A DNA stretch of 64,000 nt from Helcobacillus massiliensis. GTDB lineage: Bacteria; Actinomycetota; Actinomycetes; Actinomycetales; Dermabacteraceae. Of the stretch, positions 47,988-55,872 are shown piece by piece. Within the stretch, counting starts at the first letter, position 1; every line of letters starts with the position of its first letter. The stretch covers positions 62,001-126,000 of the forward strand of contig NZ_JACHWP010000003.1 in NCBI RefSeq assembly GCF_014191425.1, in the 5' to 3' direction. The notes beneath the pieces were generated by a model. The model had not been told where the DNA came from and searched no databases. It was given only the letters and a program-made list of their open reading frames with translations. A program made the translations under genes and the position numbers.

Positions 47988-48225
47988 CTCGAAACATAGG
48001 GACACCCCCCACGACCCGCCGGGCCGTCTCGCCCACGAGGGCCATCATGTCGACGAAACCGATGATCGAGTCCAGGGACGAACGCGGGACCAGACCGACC
48101 ACCCTGGCCGCCCACAGCACACCGATGATGATGACGCCCTTGATCGCGCCGGTGAAGAGGTGCCCCGTGATGGCGTGGACCATTGGAGGCGGAGTGAACT
48201 GGGCGGATGCTGGTTCGCTGCTCAC
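47956..48225 (-). pseudogene. small membrane protein truncated by the IS110 element
   Basis: GTG 48225 opens a product VSSEPASAQF, then AITGHLFTGAIKGVIIIGVL (one membrane helix) and ARRVVGG. Native sequence ends at about codon 74, at the IS junction near 48003; the last 15 codons come from the IS. Joining the flanks does not give an obvious stop at once: the frame would run on antisense to the helicase 3' end, so the original terminus is uncertain. It is the most distal gene of the Tad operon. No family recognised. Confidence 0.55.
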
Positions 48226-48259
48226 GTCCTGTCCCAGAATCGGGGATCTGCCTTCCACC

Positions 48260-48673
48260 CTAACCAGAGCGCTCGGCGCCGGTGGGTGCGGGACCGGCAC
48301 GGGCGATGGCGCGCGCGGATCCGATCCGTCCCGCAGGGAGCCGCACCTCGATGACGACGTCCTGACCGTCGCTGCTGCAGGAGAGCACATCCGCCCCGTT
48401 CGCGTGCGCGATCATGGCCGCAGTGGAGCACCCGTCGGCCCCAACAGCGGCCGCGTCCGCGCCCGAGAGCGCCGCCAGATCTGCCGCACCCTGCGCACGG
48501 GCATGGGCGATGTGCACCTGGCCGAGCATGACCACGAGGGCGAGCAGCAGCGACGCGATGGAGCACCACGTCAGCATCGCTGCCGGTGCCGATCCCTCCT
48601 CCGAGCCGCACCGCCCGATCACGCGGCGGCGCGCTCCAACAGGAGCGGCGCTCGCGGGCCGGCGGGGCGTCAC
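48260..48673 (-). CDS. Rv3654c-like TadE-type pseudopilin (TadG-like)
   Basis: 137 residues starting at GTG 48673, overlapping the previous gene by 4 bp. One hydrophobic helix (about 32-55) is followed by HARAQGAADLAALSGADAAA, the signature of the helicase/secretion-neighbourhood TadE-like family and of TadG N-termini. Two cysteines later could form a disulfide outside the membrane. It is expected to be a minor component of the Flp/Tad pilus. Confidence 0.85.
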   Translation of the reverse strand: MTPRRPASAAPVGARRRVIGRCGSEEGSAPAAMLTWCSIASLLLALVVMLGQVHIAHARAQGAADLAALSGADAAAVGADGCSTAAMIAHANGADVLSCSSDGQDVVIEVRLPAGRIGSARAIARAGPAPTGAERSG

Positions 48674-49044
48674 GGTGCACCACCCGGTGCCAGATGCGGT
48701 TCCAGGCGCGCCGTCGCCTCCGACCTCAGCGTCAGGCTGAGGCCGCCGAGCAGCCCACCGGCGAGGCGGTGCTCCTTCGTTGCCCGCACCGTCACGAGGT
48801 CACCGGACCGCGACATGCTGAACTGAGCGCCGTCCCCGGCGACGGCACGGCCATCACGCGCCGGATCGTCCTCGCCGCGCATAGCGGCGCGCGCAGTCGC
48901 GGAGGCGCCGTCGTGCAGGCGGGCGCCGTCGGCCATCACTGCCCCCACCTGCGCGATCAGCAGGAGGAGGGCGGAGACGACCGTGAGCACCACAGCCGTC
49001 TCCGCCGTGACGGCACCGCGCTCGCCGCGAAGTGCCGTCATCAT
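48670..49044 (-). CDS. TadE-like minor pilin (Rv3655c type)
   Basis: 124 residues. The N-terminus MTALRGERGAVTAETAVVL contains the prepilin-like G|AVTAE processing region followed by a hydrophobic helix to about residue 36. The remainder is an extracytoplasmic beta-rich domain. Its start overlaps the pilin gene stop (TGATG), in keeping with operon translation. Processing by a prepilin peptidase is expected; none is encoded in the window. Confidence 0.85.
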   Translation of the reverse strand: MMTALRGERGAVTAETAVVLTVVSALLLLIAQVGAVMADGARLHDGASATARAAMRGEDDPARDGRAVAGDGAQFSMSRSGDLVTVRATKEHRLAGGLLGGLSLTLRSEATARLEPHLAPGGAP

Positions 49045-49259
49045 CAGCCGCCCATTCCCAGGGCACTGGTGACGATGCCCATCAGCAGGCTCTGCACCTC
49101 CTCGGACCGCAGCAGTGCGACCAGCACAGCCGCGAACCCGCAGGCGGCGAGAAGAGTGATGGCGTATTCCGCGGTCGTGGCGCCGTCCTCACGGGCGAGT
49201 CGGGTGCGCAGGGTGCCGATTGTGCGGTTCATGCGTCGGCGGATCGTGGTGGTGGACAT
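49044..49259 (-). CDS. Flp-type major pilin (DUF4244, Rv3656c type)
   Basis: 71 residues. The Arg-rich leader (TIRRRMNRT ... RLAREDG) ends at G|ATTAEYAITLLAA, the Flp pilin processing site with Glu at +5 and Tyr next to it. A 22-residue hydrophobic helix follows and the mature pilin would be about 40 residues. ATG 49259 has AAGGAG 6 nt upstream. It is probably the most abundant product of the operon. Confidence 0.9.
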   Translation of the reverse strand: MSTTTIRRRMNRTIGTLRTRLAREDGATTAEYAITLLAACGFAAVLVALLRSEEVQSLLMGIVTSALGMGG

Positions 49260-49402
49260 GGTTTCTCCTTCTTTCTCCAACCGGGCCGGGCGGCCCGGAG
49301 ACAGCGGGGGAGAGGGGCGGGGGTTGCCGGCGCTGCAGGCGGGAGGCCGACGGGGCCGTCGGGGGCGCAGGAGGGAGGCCGACGGAGCCAGCGGTGGGTG
49401 GG

Positions 49403-50461
49403 CTACCCGCCGCCGAGGATCAGGCCCAGATCGGCGGTGAGCAGGTCGATGATGATCGGGACGATGCCGAGCGCCACGAACGCGGGCAGGATCGCGACCC
49501 CCGTCGGCAGGACGAGCCGGACGGCGAGCCGCGCCGCCGCCGCTTCCGCATCGCGGGCGCGGGAGCGCCGCAGGTCCCGAGCCTGCATCCGCAGAAGCGG
49601 CGCCAGCTGCGCACCCGTTGCGTGCGCGAGGATAGCGGTGGAGCGGATCGAGGCGAGCTCGCCGCCCAATCGGGACAGCGCAACCGTCGCGGCGACCCCT
49701 TGTTCGAGGGCGAACCCCGCGCGGACCAGTTCCGGGCCGGGCGGTTTATCGCCCAGCGCGCGGCCCACGGCTCGCAGCGCGTGCGCGAGCGGTGACCCCG
49801 CTTCGATCACGGCGGCCAGAACATCCAGGATGATGCTGGGGTCCACGTGCGGAACCGTCCCCCGGGCCACGTGCAGAAGGCGCAGCATCCACCACCAGCC
49901 CGCGGCGGTCAGCGTCCCTCCGAGCGCCAGCAGACCGAGACCGGCGGGGGAGCCGAACAGAACACTGAGCGGGTCCGCGCCGAGCGCGAATCCGAGCACG
50001 AGCGCCGCCAGCGGCAGCGCCATCAGGATCCGCGCCGTCGCCTTCGGGCCGGCGAACGCGCTGTCGCGGGCGCGCTCTGCATCGGCCAGGTCCCGCAGGG
50101 AACCCGCGAGGTGCAGCAGCAGACTGCTCGCCGCCGCGCCGCTGGTGGCGCTGATGCGCAGACAGAGCGCCAGGGCCCGCAGGTGCGGGTCGTCGCCGTC
50201 GGGAACGGCGCCGAGAGCGATCCGCTGCGCGAGAGCCTTCGGCGCCTCCGCCTCCTGCGCGGCGGCGACGGCAGCCCAGGCGCGCGACGGTGCGATGCCG
50301 CCCTGCAGCACCATGGACACCTGGTCGAGCAGGGCCGTCAGCTCCGCCGGCGCGGGATTCGCGCCTCGGGCCGGGCGGGCGCGCCGGACCGCGCGGTCGA
50401 GCTGGGCAGGGCGGTCGAGCCGAGCGGGGCCGACGGGGACCGAAGCACGCGCCGCAGTCAT
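49403..50461 (-). CDS. fused TadB-TadC platform protein (type II secretion F domains)
   Basis: 352 residues carrying two T2SS-F modules in one chain. The first module has LLDQVSMVLQGGIAPSRAW and the helix block near 85-130, then two membrane helices. The second has ILDVLAAVIEAGSPLAHAL, RLGGELASIRSTAILAHA and two C-terminal helices. In mycobacteria and most Tad loci these are separate proteins (Rv3658c TadB, Rv3657c TadC). The first 35 residues are Arg/Pro-rich. It overlaps tadA by an ATGA junction and lies 143 bp before the pilin gene, a gap with two copies of the CCGTCGGCC repeat. Confidence 0.85.
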   Translation of the reverse strand: MTAARASVPVGPARLDRPAQLDRAVRRARPARGANPAPAELTALLDQVSMVLQGGIAPSRAWAAVAAAQEAEAPKALAQRIALGAVPDGDDPHLRALALCLRISATSGAAASSLLLHLAGSLRDLADAERARDSAFAGPKATARILMALPLAALVLGFALGADPLSVLFGSPAGLGLLALGGTLTAAGWWWMLRLLHVARGTVPHVDPSIILDVLAAVIEAGSPLAHALRAVGRALGDKPPGPELVRAGFALEQGVAATVALSRLGGELASIRSTAILAHATGAQLAPLLRMQARDLRRSRARDAEAAAARLAVRLVLPTGVAILPAFVALGIVPIIIDLLTADLGLILGGG

Positions 50462-51585
50462 CGCAGCCTCGCCTCGATCTGGTCGAACGCCGGGAAGAAC
50501 CGCGCATTGTCCCCGGTGAACCGTGCTGCCAACTCACTGGTGAGGCGCCCGTCGGCCCCGCGGCAGAGGATCGCGACCGAATCCAGCACTCGGTGCGCGC
50601 CGTCGCGGCGCATGTGCAGCACGAGGTCGATCGCGGACAGCACCTGCGCGCTCAGAGCACGGTCCGTCAGCCCCGCGAGCGACCCGAGCGCCTCCAGACG
50701 CGCCGGCACATCCGCCGCCGTGTTCGCATGCAGCGTGCCGCAGCCGCCCTCATGGCCCGTGTTCAGCGCCTGCAGCAGTTCACGGATCTCCTCACCGCGG
50801 CATTCGCCCACCACGATCCGGTCCGGCCGCATCCGCAGGCACTGCCGGACGAGCATCCCGAGCCCCACCTCGCCGGCGCCCTCCGCATTCGCGTGCCGTG
50901 CCTGCAGATGCACCGTGTGCGGGTGGTTCGGCTCCAGTTCGGAGGCATCCTCCACGATCACAATCCGCTCCTCGGGGCCGACGCGCGCCAGCATCGCGGA
51001 CAGCAGAGTCGTCTTCCCCGTCCCGGTGCCGCCGGAGATCAGGAACGCGCAGCGCCGGTCGATGATCCGCTCCAGCAGGGTGCGAGCCGACGGGTGCAGT
51101 GTGCCCGTCGCCTCCAGCGCATCCAACGACAGGGGAGTGGCGGCGGCCAGGCGCAGCGAGATAACGGCCCCGCCGGCGCTCAGCGGCGGCAGCACAGCGT
51201 GCATGCGGATCCCGCCGGGCAGCTGCGCATCCGCCCACGGCATCGCGTCATCGAGGCGGCGCCCACCGATCGTGGCGAGCCGCACCGCGAGCTGCCGGGC
51301 CTCGTCCCGGCCCAGGCGCAGGTCAGCGCGCTTCAGACCGTCGGGGGAGTCGGTCCAGACGGTGCCGTCGGCGTTGACGAGGATGTCGGTGACGCCGGGG
51401 GCGGCCAGCGGCTGCAGCGGGCCGAGGCCACTGATGTGGTCGCGCAGCTCCGCGGTGACCTCCAGCAGGCTCTGCGGGCCGCGCACCTGGCCGTTCTCCT
51501 CCAGTACCCGGGCCACCCGCGCCACATCAACCTCGCCCGGGTGGGCGAGCAGGTCCGCGTGCACCAACGACAGCAGATCGGTCAT
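50458..51585 (-). CDS. tadA: TadA/CpaF-family pilus secretion ATPase
   Basis: 375 residues; the hexameric motor of Flp pilus assembly. Walker A is SGGTGTGKTT, the Asp box is VIVEDASELEP, Walker B is RPDRIVVGECRGEE, and the His box is GHEGGCGTLHAN. ATG 51585 has GGGAGG 7 nt upstream and overlaps the stop of the Ssd gene (ATGA). All catalytic elements are intact. Confidence 0.94.
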   Translation of the reverse strand: MTDLLSLVHADLLAHPGEVDVARVARVLEENGQVRGPQSLLEVTAELRDHISGLGPLQPLAAPGVTDILVNADGTVWTDSPDGLKRADLRLGRDEARQLAVRLATIGGRRLDDAMPWADAQLPGGIRMHAVLPPLSAGGAVISLRLAAATPLSLDALEATGTLHPSARTLLERIIDRRCAFLISGGTGTGKTTLLSAMLARVGPEERIVIVEDASELEPNHPHTVHLQARHANAEGAGEVGLGMLVRQCLRMRPDRIVVGECRGEEIRELLQALNTGHEGGCGTLHANTAADVPARLEALGSLAGLTDRALSAQVLSAIDLVLHMRRDGAHRVLDSVAILCRGADGRLTSELAARFTGDNARFFPAFDQIEARLR

Positions 51586-52604
51586 GACCGTGCCTCCCAT
51601 GACGACCAGAACGCCGCGCAGGCGGCATCGGCCCCGCCGCGGCGCACATCCACCACGGGCTGCACGCCGGGGCGGCTGTCGCGGAACGACATCGCCACCG
51701 GCAGGTCCAGGTCCGCGCGCACATCCCGCACCCCCACATCGCCATGGCGGCGCACAGCGATCCCCATCGACGGTGCCGCCTCCCGCAGCTGCTCCGCGCG
51801 CCGCACAGCCGAGCGAACAGTGAGGTCACGGGCGTGCACCACCATGAGCACCTCGCGGCTGAGCGGCGCGATCTCCGCGGCGATGCCGAGCCCCGCATCG
51901 ACCACCACGAAGCCGTCCACGCTGGTGAGCGCGGTGAGGATCCGGCCGACGGTGGCCGCCGCCGGCACAGGCCCGGTCAGCAGGTGGATCCCGTCGATCT
52001 GCGGCAGGGCGGAGCGGATCGCGGACCCGGCCGCGGCATCCGCGTCTGCGAAGTCCGGCCAGTGGGCGCCGGGGACGTGGGCGGCGCCGATGACGTGCTC
52101 CATCCCCGGCCCCGACGGGTCCGCATCCACGAGGGTGACGGGCCTGCCCGTGCGGGCAGCCGCCCCGGCGAGACGTGCAGCGAGGGATGTGGCACCGGCG
52201 CCGCCGGACCCGGGTACAACGGTGATGATCGCGCCGCGGCCGGGCCGGCGGGATGCGCCCGCGAGGTCTGCGAGCAGGTCAGCGGATTCGCCGGGGAGGA
52301 TCCGGAGGCTCGCCGCCCCGGCGTCCAGGGCGCGGCGCCAATCAGCGGCGCGGGGAGCAGTCGAGGTCAGCACGATCACCGGCGCGTCAGGCGAGGCGAG
52401 CGATGCGGACCCGGCGGCGGAGCTGAGGTTCGCCAGCCCCGTCAGTCCGGTGAGGACGACGGCGCAGCCGGGCTGGGGTTCGGTCACCACGCGCATCTGC
52501 GCCGCCTCAGCATGGTCGATCGCCGACTGCCTCAGGTCGGGCGGCAGGTCGACCACGGCCGCCGTCGGCTGTGATCTGTGCGGGTGGGTGGGGAAAACGC
52601 TCAT
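51582..52604 (-). CDS. Ssd/CpaE-like MinD-family protein (Rv3660c type)
   Basis: 340 residues. A receiver-like N-terminal domain (about 15-120) precedes a MinD/ParA-type domain. The deviant Walker A reads VVPGSGGAGATSLAARLA, where both signature lysines are missing. VDADPSGPGMEHVIG and VVVDAGLG (Walker B) remain. CpaE proteins localise pilus machinery; the mycobacterial homologue Ssd affects septum placement. It is the first gene of the Tad operon. ATG 52604 has no ribosome site. Confidence 0.87.
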   Translation of the reverse strand: MSVFPTHPHRSQPTAAVVDLPPDLRQSAIDHAEAAQMRVVTEPQPGCAVVLTGLTGLANLSSAAGSASLASPDAPVIVLTSTAPRAADWRRALDAGAASLRILPGESADLLADLAGASRRPGRGAIITVVPGSGGAGATSLAARLAGAAARTGRPVTLVDADPSGPGMEHVIGAAHVPGAHWPDFADADAAAGSAIRSALPQIDGIHLLTGPVPAAATVGRILTALTSVDGFVVVDAGLGIAAEIAPLSREVLMVVHARDLTVRSAVRRAEQLREAAPSMGIAVRRHGDVGVRDVRADLDLPVAMSFRDSRPGVQPVVDVRRGGADAACAAFWSSWEARS

Positions 52605-52748
52605 GTCCCCATCGAACGGGAGCCGCCGGCACCGGGCCAGGGGCGGGCCCGGGATGGGGACAAGTGGGATGGGGGACGGACGTCCCGATGCCTCCACCCC
52701 ATCCCCATCTCCATACGACTGTCAGGTAACCATCGGGTCACAGGGTCT

Positions 52749-52764
52749 TGTGCATTGGATCACA
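52749..52764. promoter_or_regulatory. candidate Crp/GlxR binding site
   Basis: TGTGCATTGGATCACA matches 9 of 10 bases of TGTGA-N6-TCACA. It lies 145 bp before the Ssd start and 99 bp before the TPR gene, between divergent genes. The cognate regulator gene is at 32272-32949. Confidence 0.5.
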
Positions 52765-52862
52765 GCGCCGCACAATGGAGGACGTCCGCGATGCCGCGCT
52801 GATACACCCCCGTCATCCGCTCCCGGTCCGTTCGGATCAAGGATTCAGCGAAGGAGCCACCC

Positions 52863-53381
52863 GTGACCTCAGAGATCCCCGCCCAGCCCATTGCGGCATG
52901 CGGCTGGTACATCGATGTCCGCACGCTTCTGCCCGTCATCAACGACCTCGCCGCATTCCGCGCCCACTACGCCGCCGACCCCGCCCGTGACGCCGTCGAA
53001 GCGCTCTGGACCGGTCACCCGGACCGTGCCGAACAGCTGCTGATGGAGCTCAGCGCCGAGAACCCGTCGAACCTCCGCTACCGCGCCCTCCTCGCGGACG
53101 CCCACCGGGACCAGGGCGACACCGACTGGGCGGTCGCCGCCTACCACCAGCTCGTGGACGCGACCCGCGGCGGCGCGCTCGAAGCCGTCATGTGGCAGCA
53201 CCTCGGCAAGGCGCTGTTCGTCGCCGGCAGCTTCACCGAAGCGGAGAACGCGTTCAGCCGCGCGCTCGACCTCCGCATCGCCGGCGGCGCCGACGACGAC
53301 CTCATCGAGTCATCCATGCTGGCGCTGGACCGCGCCAAGCAGCTCGCTCACAGCGAGACGTCGAGGATGATCGGCGCGTGA
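52863..53381 (+). CDS. tetratricopeptide-repeat protein
   Basis: 172 residues with three or four TPR-like helical hairpins. The clearest are around AEQLLMELSAENPSNLRYRA, DTDWAVAAYHQLVDATRGG, and GSFTEAENAFSRALDLRIAG. Such proteins serve as protein-protein adaptors. GTG 52863 follows AAGGAG by 6 nt. It diverges from the Tad operon across a candidate Crp site, and its end overlaps the convergent exonuclease gene by 34 bp. Partner unknown. Confidence 0.8.
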   Translation: MTSEIPAQPIAACGWYIDVRTLLPVINDLAAFRAHYAADPARDAVEALWTGHPDRAEQLLMELSAENPSNLRYRALLADAHRDQGDTDWAVAAYHQLVDATRGGALEAVMWQHLGKALFVAGSFTEAENAFSRALDLRIAGGADDDLIESSMLALDRAKQLAHSETSRMIGA

Positions 53382-54133
53382 TCGCTGGTGCCCTTCTGGG
53401 CGCGCTCCTCCGTGTCGATCATGGCGCCGGTGGCGGCCTCATGCACCGCCGGTGAGGAGAACAGGAAGTCGATCCGCATGCCCTGTTTCTTCTGGAAGCG
53501 GCGAGAGGTGTAGTCCCAGTACGTGAACGTGCCGGGTGCGTCCAGCCAGTCGCGGGTGGCGTCGCGGAACCCCGCCTCCTCCAGCGCTCGGATGCGGCGG
53601 CGCTCCGGCGGTGTCACGTGGGTCTTCCCCTCGAAGAACGACGGATCCCACACGTCGGCATCCGTCGGCGCGACGTTGAAGTCACCGGCGAACACGATGG
53701 GGGCCGACGGGTTCTTCGCCAACAGAGAGCGCCCATGCTCGGTGAGGCAGTCCAGGAACTCCAGCTTGTAGTCGTAGTGCGCGTGGTCGATCTCCCGGCC
53801 GTTGGGGATGTACAGGGAGGTCAGGCGCACCCCGCCGACGGTCGCGGTGATGGCGCGGGCTTCGGCGACGCCGTCGTACTCCGGCATGTCCGGCAGGCCG
53901 ATCTCCACATCCTCCAGACCCACGCGGGACACGATCGCGACACCGTTCCACTGGTTGAGCCCGTGCGCCGCCACCTCGTAGCCGCGGGCCTCGAGCTCGG
54001 CGAGGTCCAGCTGTTCGGGCTTCGCCTTGATCTCCTGAAGGGCGATGGCGTCGATCTGCCGGGTGTCCAGCACGTCCAGCAGGCGGCCCATGCGGGCGCG
54101 CAGTGAGTTGATGTTCCACGAAGCGATGCGCAT
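53348..54133 (-). CDS. xthA: exodeoxyribonuclease III / AP endonuclease
   Basis: 261-residue exonuclease-endonuclease-phosphatase enzyme for AP-site repair. Motifs: ASWNINSLRAR (metal/substrate Asn), LQEIKAKPEQ (catalytic Glu), SLYIPNGREI, GDFNVAPTDADVWD, and the terminal SDHAPI. ATG 54133 has TAGACT 7 nt before it and no ribosome site. Divergent from the SDR gene by 72 bp. Confidence 0.95.
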   Translation of the reverse strand: MRIASWNINSLRARMGRLLDVLDTRQIDAIALQEIKAKPEQLDLAELEARGYEVAAHGLNQWNGVAIVSRVGLEDVEIGLPDMPEYDGVAEARAITATVGGVRLTSLYIPNGREIDHAHYDYKLEFLDCLTEHGRSLLAKNPSAPIVFAGDFNVAPTDADVWDPSFFEGKTHVTPPERRRIRALEEAGFRDATRDWLDAPGTFTYWDYTSRRFQKKQGMRIDFLFSSPAVHEAATGAMIDTEERAQKGTSDHAPIILDVSL

Positions 54134-54140
54134 GCGGGCC

Positions 54141-54146
54141 AGTCTA
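54141..54146 (-). promoter_or_regulatory. -10 box of a leaderless xthA transcript
   Basis: TAGACT on the minus strand ends 7 nt before ATG 54133. Confidence 0.45.
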
Positions 54147-54193
54147 CGGGCGGCGGGTGGCCGATTCCTCGGACCCCGGTGAGCATCGCGGTC

Positions 54194-54199
54194 TACAGT
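54194..54199 (+). promoter_or_regulatory. -10 box of a leaderless SDR transcript
   Basis: TACAGT ends 6 nt before ATG 54206, with no ribosome site between. Confidence 0.45.
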
Positions 54200-54205
54200 G
54201 GCGCT

Positions 54206-55084
54206 ATGACTCGAGCACTGATCACCGGCGCCACTTCCGGCCTCGGTCTCGAATTCGCCTGGCAGCTGGCCGGGCTCGAGCACGATCTGGTGCTGGTCGC
54301 CCGCAACGCCGAACGCCTGGACGCTGTCGCTGCACAGATCGAATCCCTCCACGACGTCCGCGTCAGCACCCTCGCGGTGGACCTGTCGGACCGCGACGGG
54401 CTCGACCGCGCGGCGCGGCGCCTCACCGACCCGGTCACTCCGATCGATCTGCTGGTGAACAACGCCGGCTACGGCCTGCACACCGAGTTCCTCGCCACGG
54501 ACGTCGAGGAGCACGAGATCCAGCTGGACCTCCTGGTCAGGGCGGTGCTGGTGCTCTCGCACACGGCCGCGAACTCGATGATGCAGCGCGGCCGCGGCGC
54601 CATCATCAACGTGTCCTCCCTCGCCGGATACACCGCCGCCGGCACGTACGCCGCCGCCAAGAGCTGGGTCACCGTGTTCACCGAAGCGCTCGCTCTCGAA
54701 CTGGAGGGCACGGGGGTGACCGCGACTGCGCTGCTGCCGGGGTTCGTGGAGACGGAGTTCCATGAGCGCGCCGCGATCGATGTGCAGGGCCTGCCCCGCG
54801 TCACCTGGCTGAAGGCCCCGTACGTGGTGGAGCAGGCGCTGAAGGACAGCGCGAAGGGGGAGGTGCTGTCGATCCCGTCGCTGAAGTACCGGACTGCCTC
54901 GGAGATCTCCCGGATCATGCCGCGGCCGCTGATCCGTCGGCTGACGGGGCCGGGATGGTCGCGCCGCCTGAACGAACGCAAGCTGCGCACCGCCCGCACT
55001 GGCAGTGCGCTGCGCCGCCTGCGGATGCCGTGGTGGGACGCCCCGGAGGCCGACGGGGGCCGCGGCGACAAGCCCCGCCGTTGA
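54206..55084 (+). CDS. short-chain dehydrogenase/reductase
   Basis: 292 residues. The Rossmann cofactor motif is TGATSGLG (8-15), the structural NNAG is at 85-88, and the catalytic set is Ser 137/138, Tyr 148 and Lys 152. Arg 33 near the end of strand 2 suggests NADP preference. The C-terminal ~50 residues are basic (SRRLNERKLRTARTGSALRR). It resembles the classical DltE/YqjQ-like SDRs. Substrate cannot be told. pyrE follows in the same direction after 27 bp. Confidence 0.9.
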   Translation: MTRALITGATSGLGLEFAWQLAGLEHDLVLVARNAERLDAVAAQIESLHDVRVSTLAVDLSDRDGLDRAARRLTDPVTPIDLLVNNAGYGLHTEFLATDVEEHEIQLDLLVRAVLVLSHTAANSMMQRGRGAIINVSSLAGYTAAGTYAAAKSWVTVFTEALALELEGTGVTATALLPGFVETEFHERAAIDVQGLPRVTWLKAPYVVEQALKDSAKGEVLSIPSLKYRTASEISRIMPRPLIRRLTGPGWSRRLNERKLRTARTGSALRRLRMPWWDAPEADGGRGDKPRR

Positions 55085-55099
55085 GGCAGTCGCGCCGCT

Positions 55100-55105
55100 T
55101 AGACT
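55100..55105 (+). promoter_or_regulatory. -10 box of a leaderless pyrE transcript
   Basis: TAGACT ends 6 nt before ATG 55112. Confidence 0.45.
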
Positions 55106-55111
55106 GGGGGC

Positions 55112-55717
55112 ATGGTCACCAACAGCCCCTTCACCGTCTCCTCTGAAACCGCTCGCGCCCGCCTGCTCGACCTCATCGGCGAACTCGCCGTGGTCCACCA
55201 GCGCGTCACCCTGTCCTCCGGCAAGGAGGCCGATTTCTACATCGACCTGCGCCGCATCACCCTCCACCACGAAGCAGCCCCGCTCGTGGGCCGCGTGATG
55301 CTGGACCTCTTCGAATCCCAGGGCCTGCTGGGGACGGTGGAGGCCGTCGGCGGCCTCACCCTCGGTGCCGACCCCGTCGCCACGTCCATCATGCACGCGT
55401 CCGCGGCGCTGTCCGCCGCGGGGTCCCTCACCGGTGACCCGCTGGATGCGTTCGTGGTGCGCAAGGCGAACAAGGCGCACGGTCTGCAGCGCCGCATCGA
55501 GGGCCCCGGTGTGCAGGGGCGCCCCGTCATCGCCGTGGAGGACACCTCCACCACCGGCGGATCGGTGCTCACCGCCACCGAGGCGCTCGAACAGGAGGGT
55601 GCGGACATCCGCGCGGTCGCCGTCATCATGCACCGCTCCGAGGAGTCCCGCCGTGCCGTCACCGACGCCGGCTACGACTACATCTACGCCTACGAACTGT
55701 CCGAACTCGGGCTCTGA
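55112..55717 (+). CDS. pyrE: orotate phosphoribosyltransferase
   Basis: 201 residues; makes orotidine 5'-phosphate from orotate and PRPP in pyrimidine synthesis. The PRPP loop is VIAVEDTSTTGGSV. FVVRKANKAHGLQRRIEG forms the flexible catalytic loop with Lys and His. The N-terminal SSGKEADFYIDLRR is the orotate-binding region. No other pyr genes are near, which is usual in actinobacteria. A strong terminator follows. Confidence 0.95.
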   Translation: MVTNSPFTVSSETARARLLDLIGELAVVHQRVTLSSGKEADFYIDLRRITLHHEAAPLVGRVMLDLFESQGLLGTVEAVGGLTLGADPVATSIMHASAALSAAGSLTGDPLDAFVVRKANKAHGLQRRIEGPGVQGRPVIAVEDTSTTGGSVLTATEALEQEGADIRAVAVIMHRSEESRRAVTDAGYDYIYAYELSELGL

Positions 55718-55788
55718 CCTCAGACTCGCCAGCGACCAGGCCTGCTCCCCCTGCGCCCGTGCCGCCGGCGCAGGTGTGTGCGCATGAG

Positions 55789-55826
55789 AAAGCGCCCCGC
55801 CGGAGATGATCCGACGGGGCGCTTCG
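55789..55826. terminator. bidirectional terminator between pyrE and the metallopeptidase gene
   Basis: AAGCGCCCCG (55790-55799) pairs with CGGGGCGCTT (55815-55824); inside, CGG pairs with CCG. The two genes converge on it. Confidence 0.75.
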
Positions 55827-55872
55827 TCAATCCGAATCGGGCTGCGGGGTCCGCTCCCGCTGCCGCTGTGGG

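Larger units (their letters stand above)
46556..48008 (+). mobile_element. IS110-family insertion sequence
   Basis: One transposase gene with a 200-nt non-coding 5' part. The ends are inferred from the shared hexamer CACCCC at 46556-46561 and 48003-48008; no terminal inverted repeats are seen, as expected for IS110. This gives about 1.45 kb, the family's normal size. It lies between the helicase gene and the Tad operon and truncates a small minus-strand gene at its right end. Exact ends need comparison with an empty site. Confidence 0.75.
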
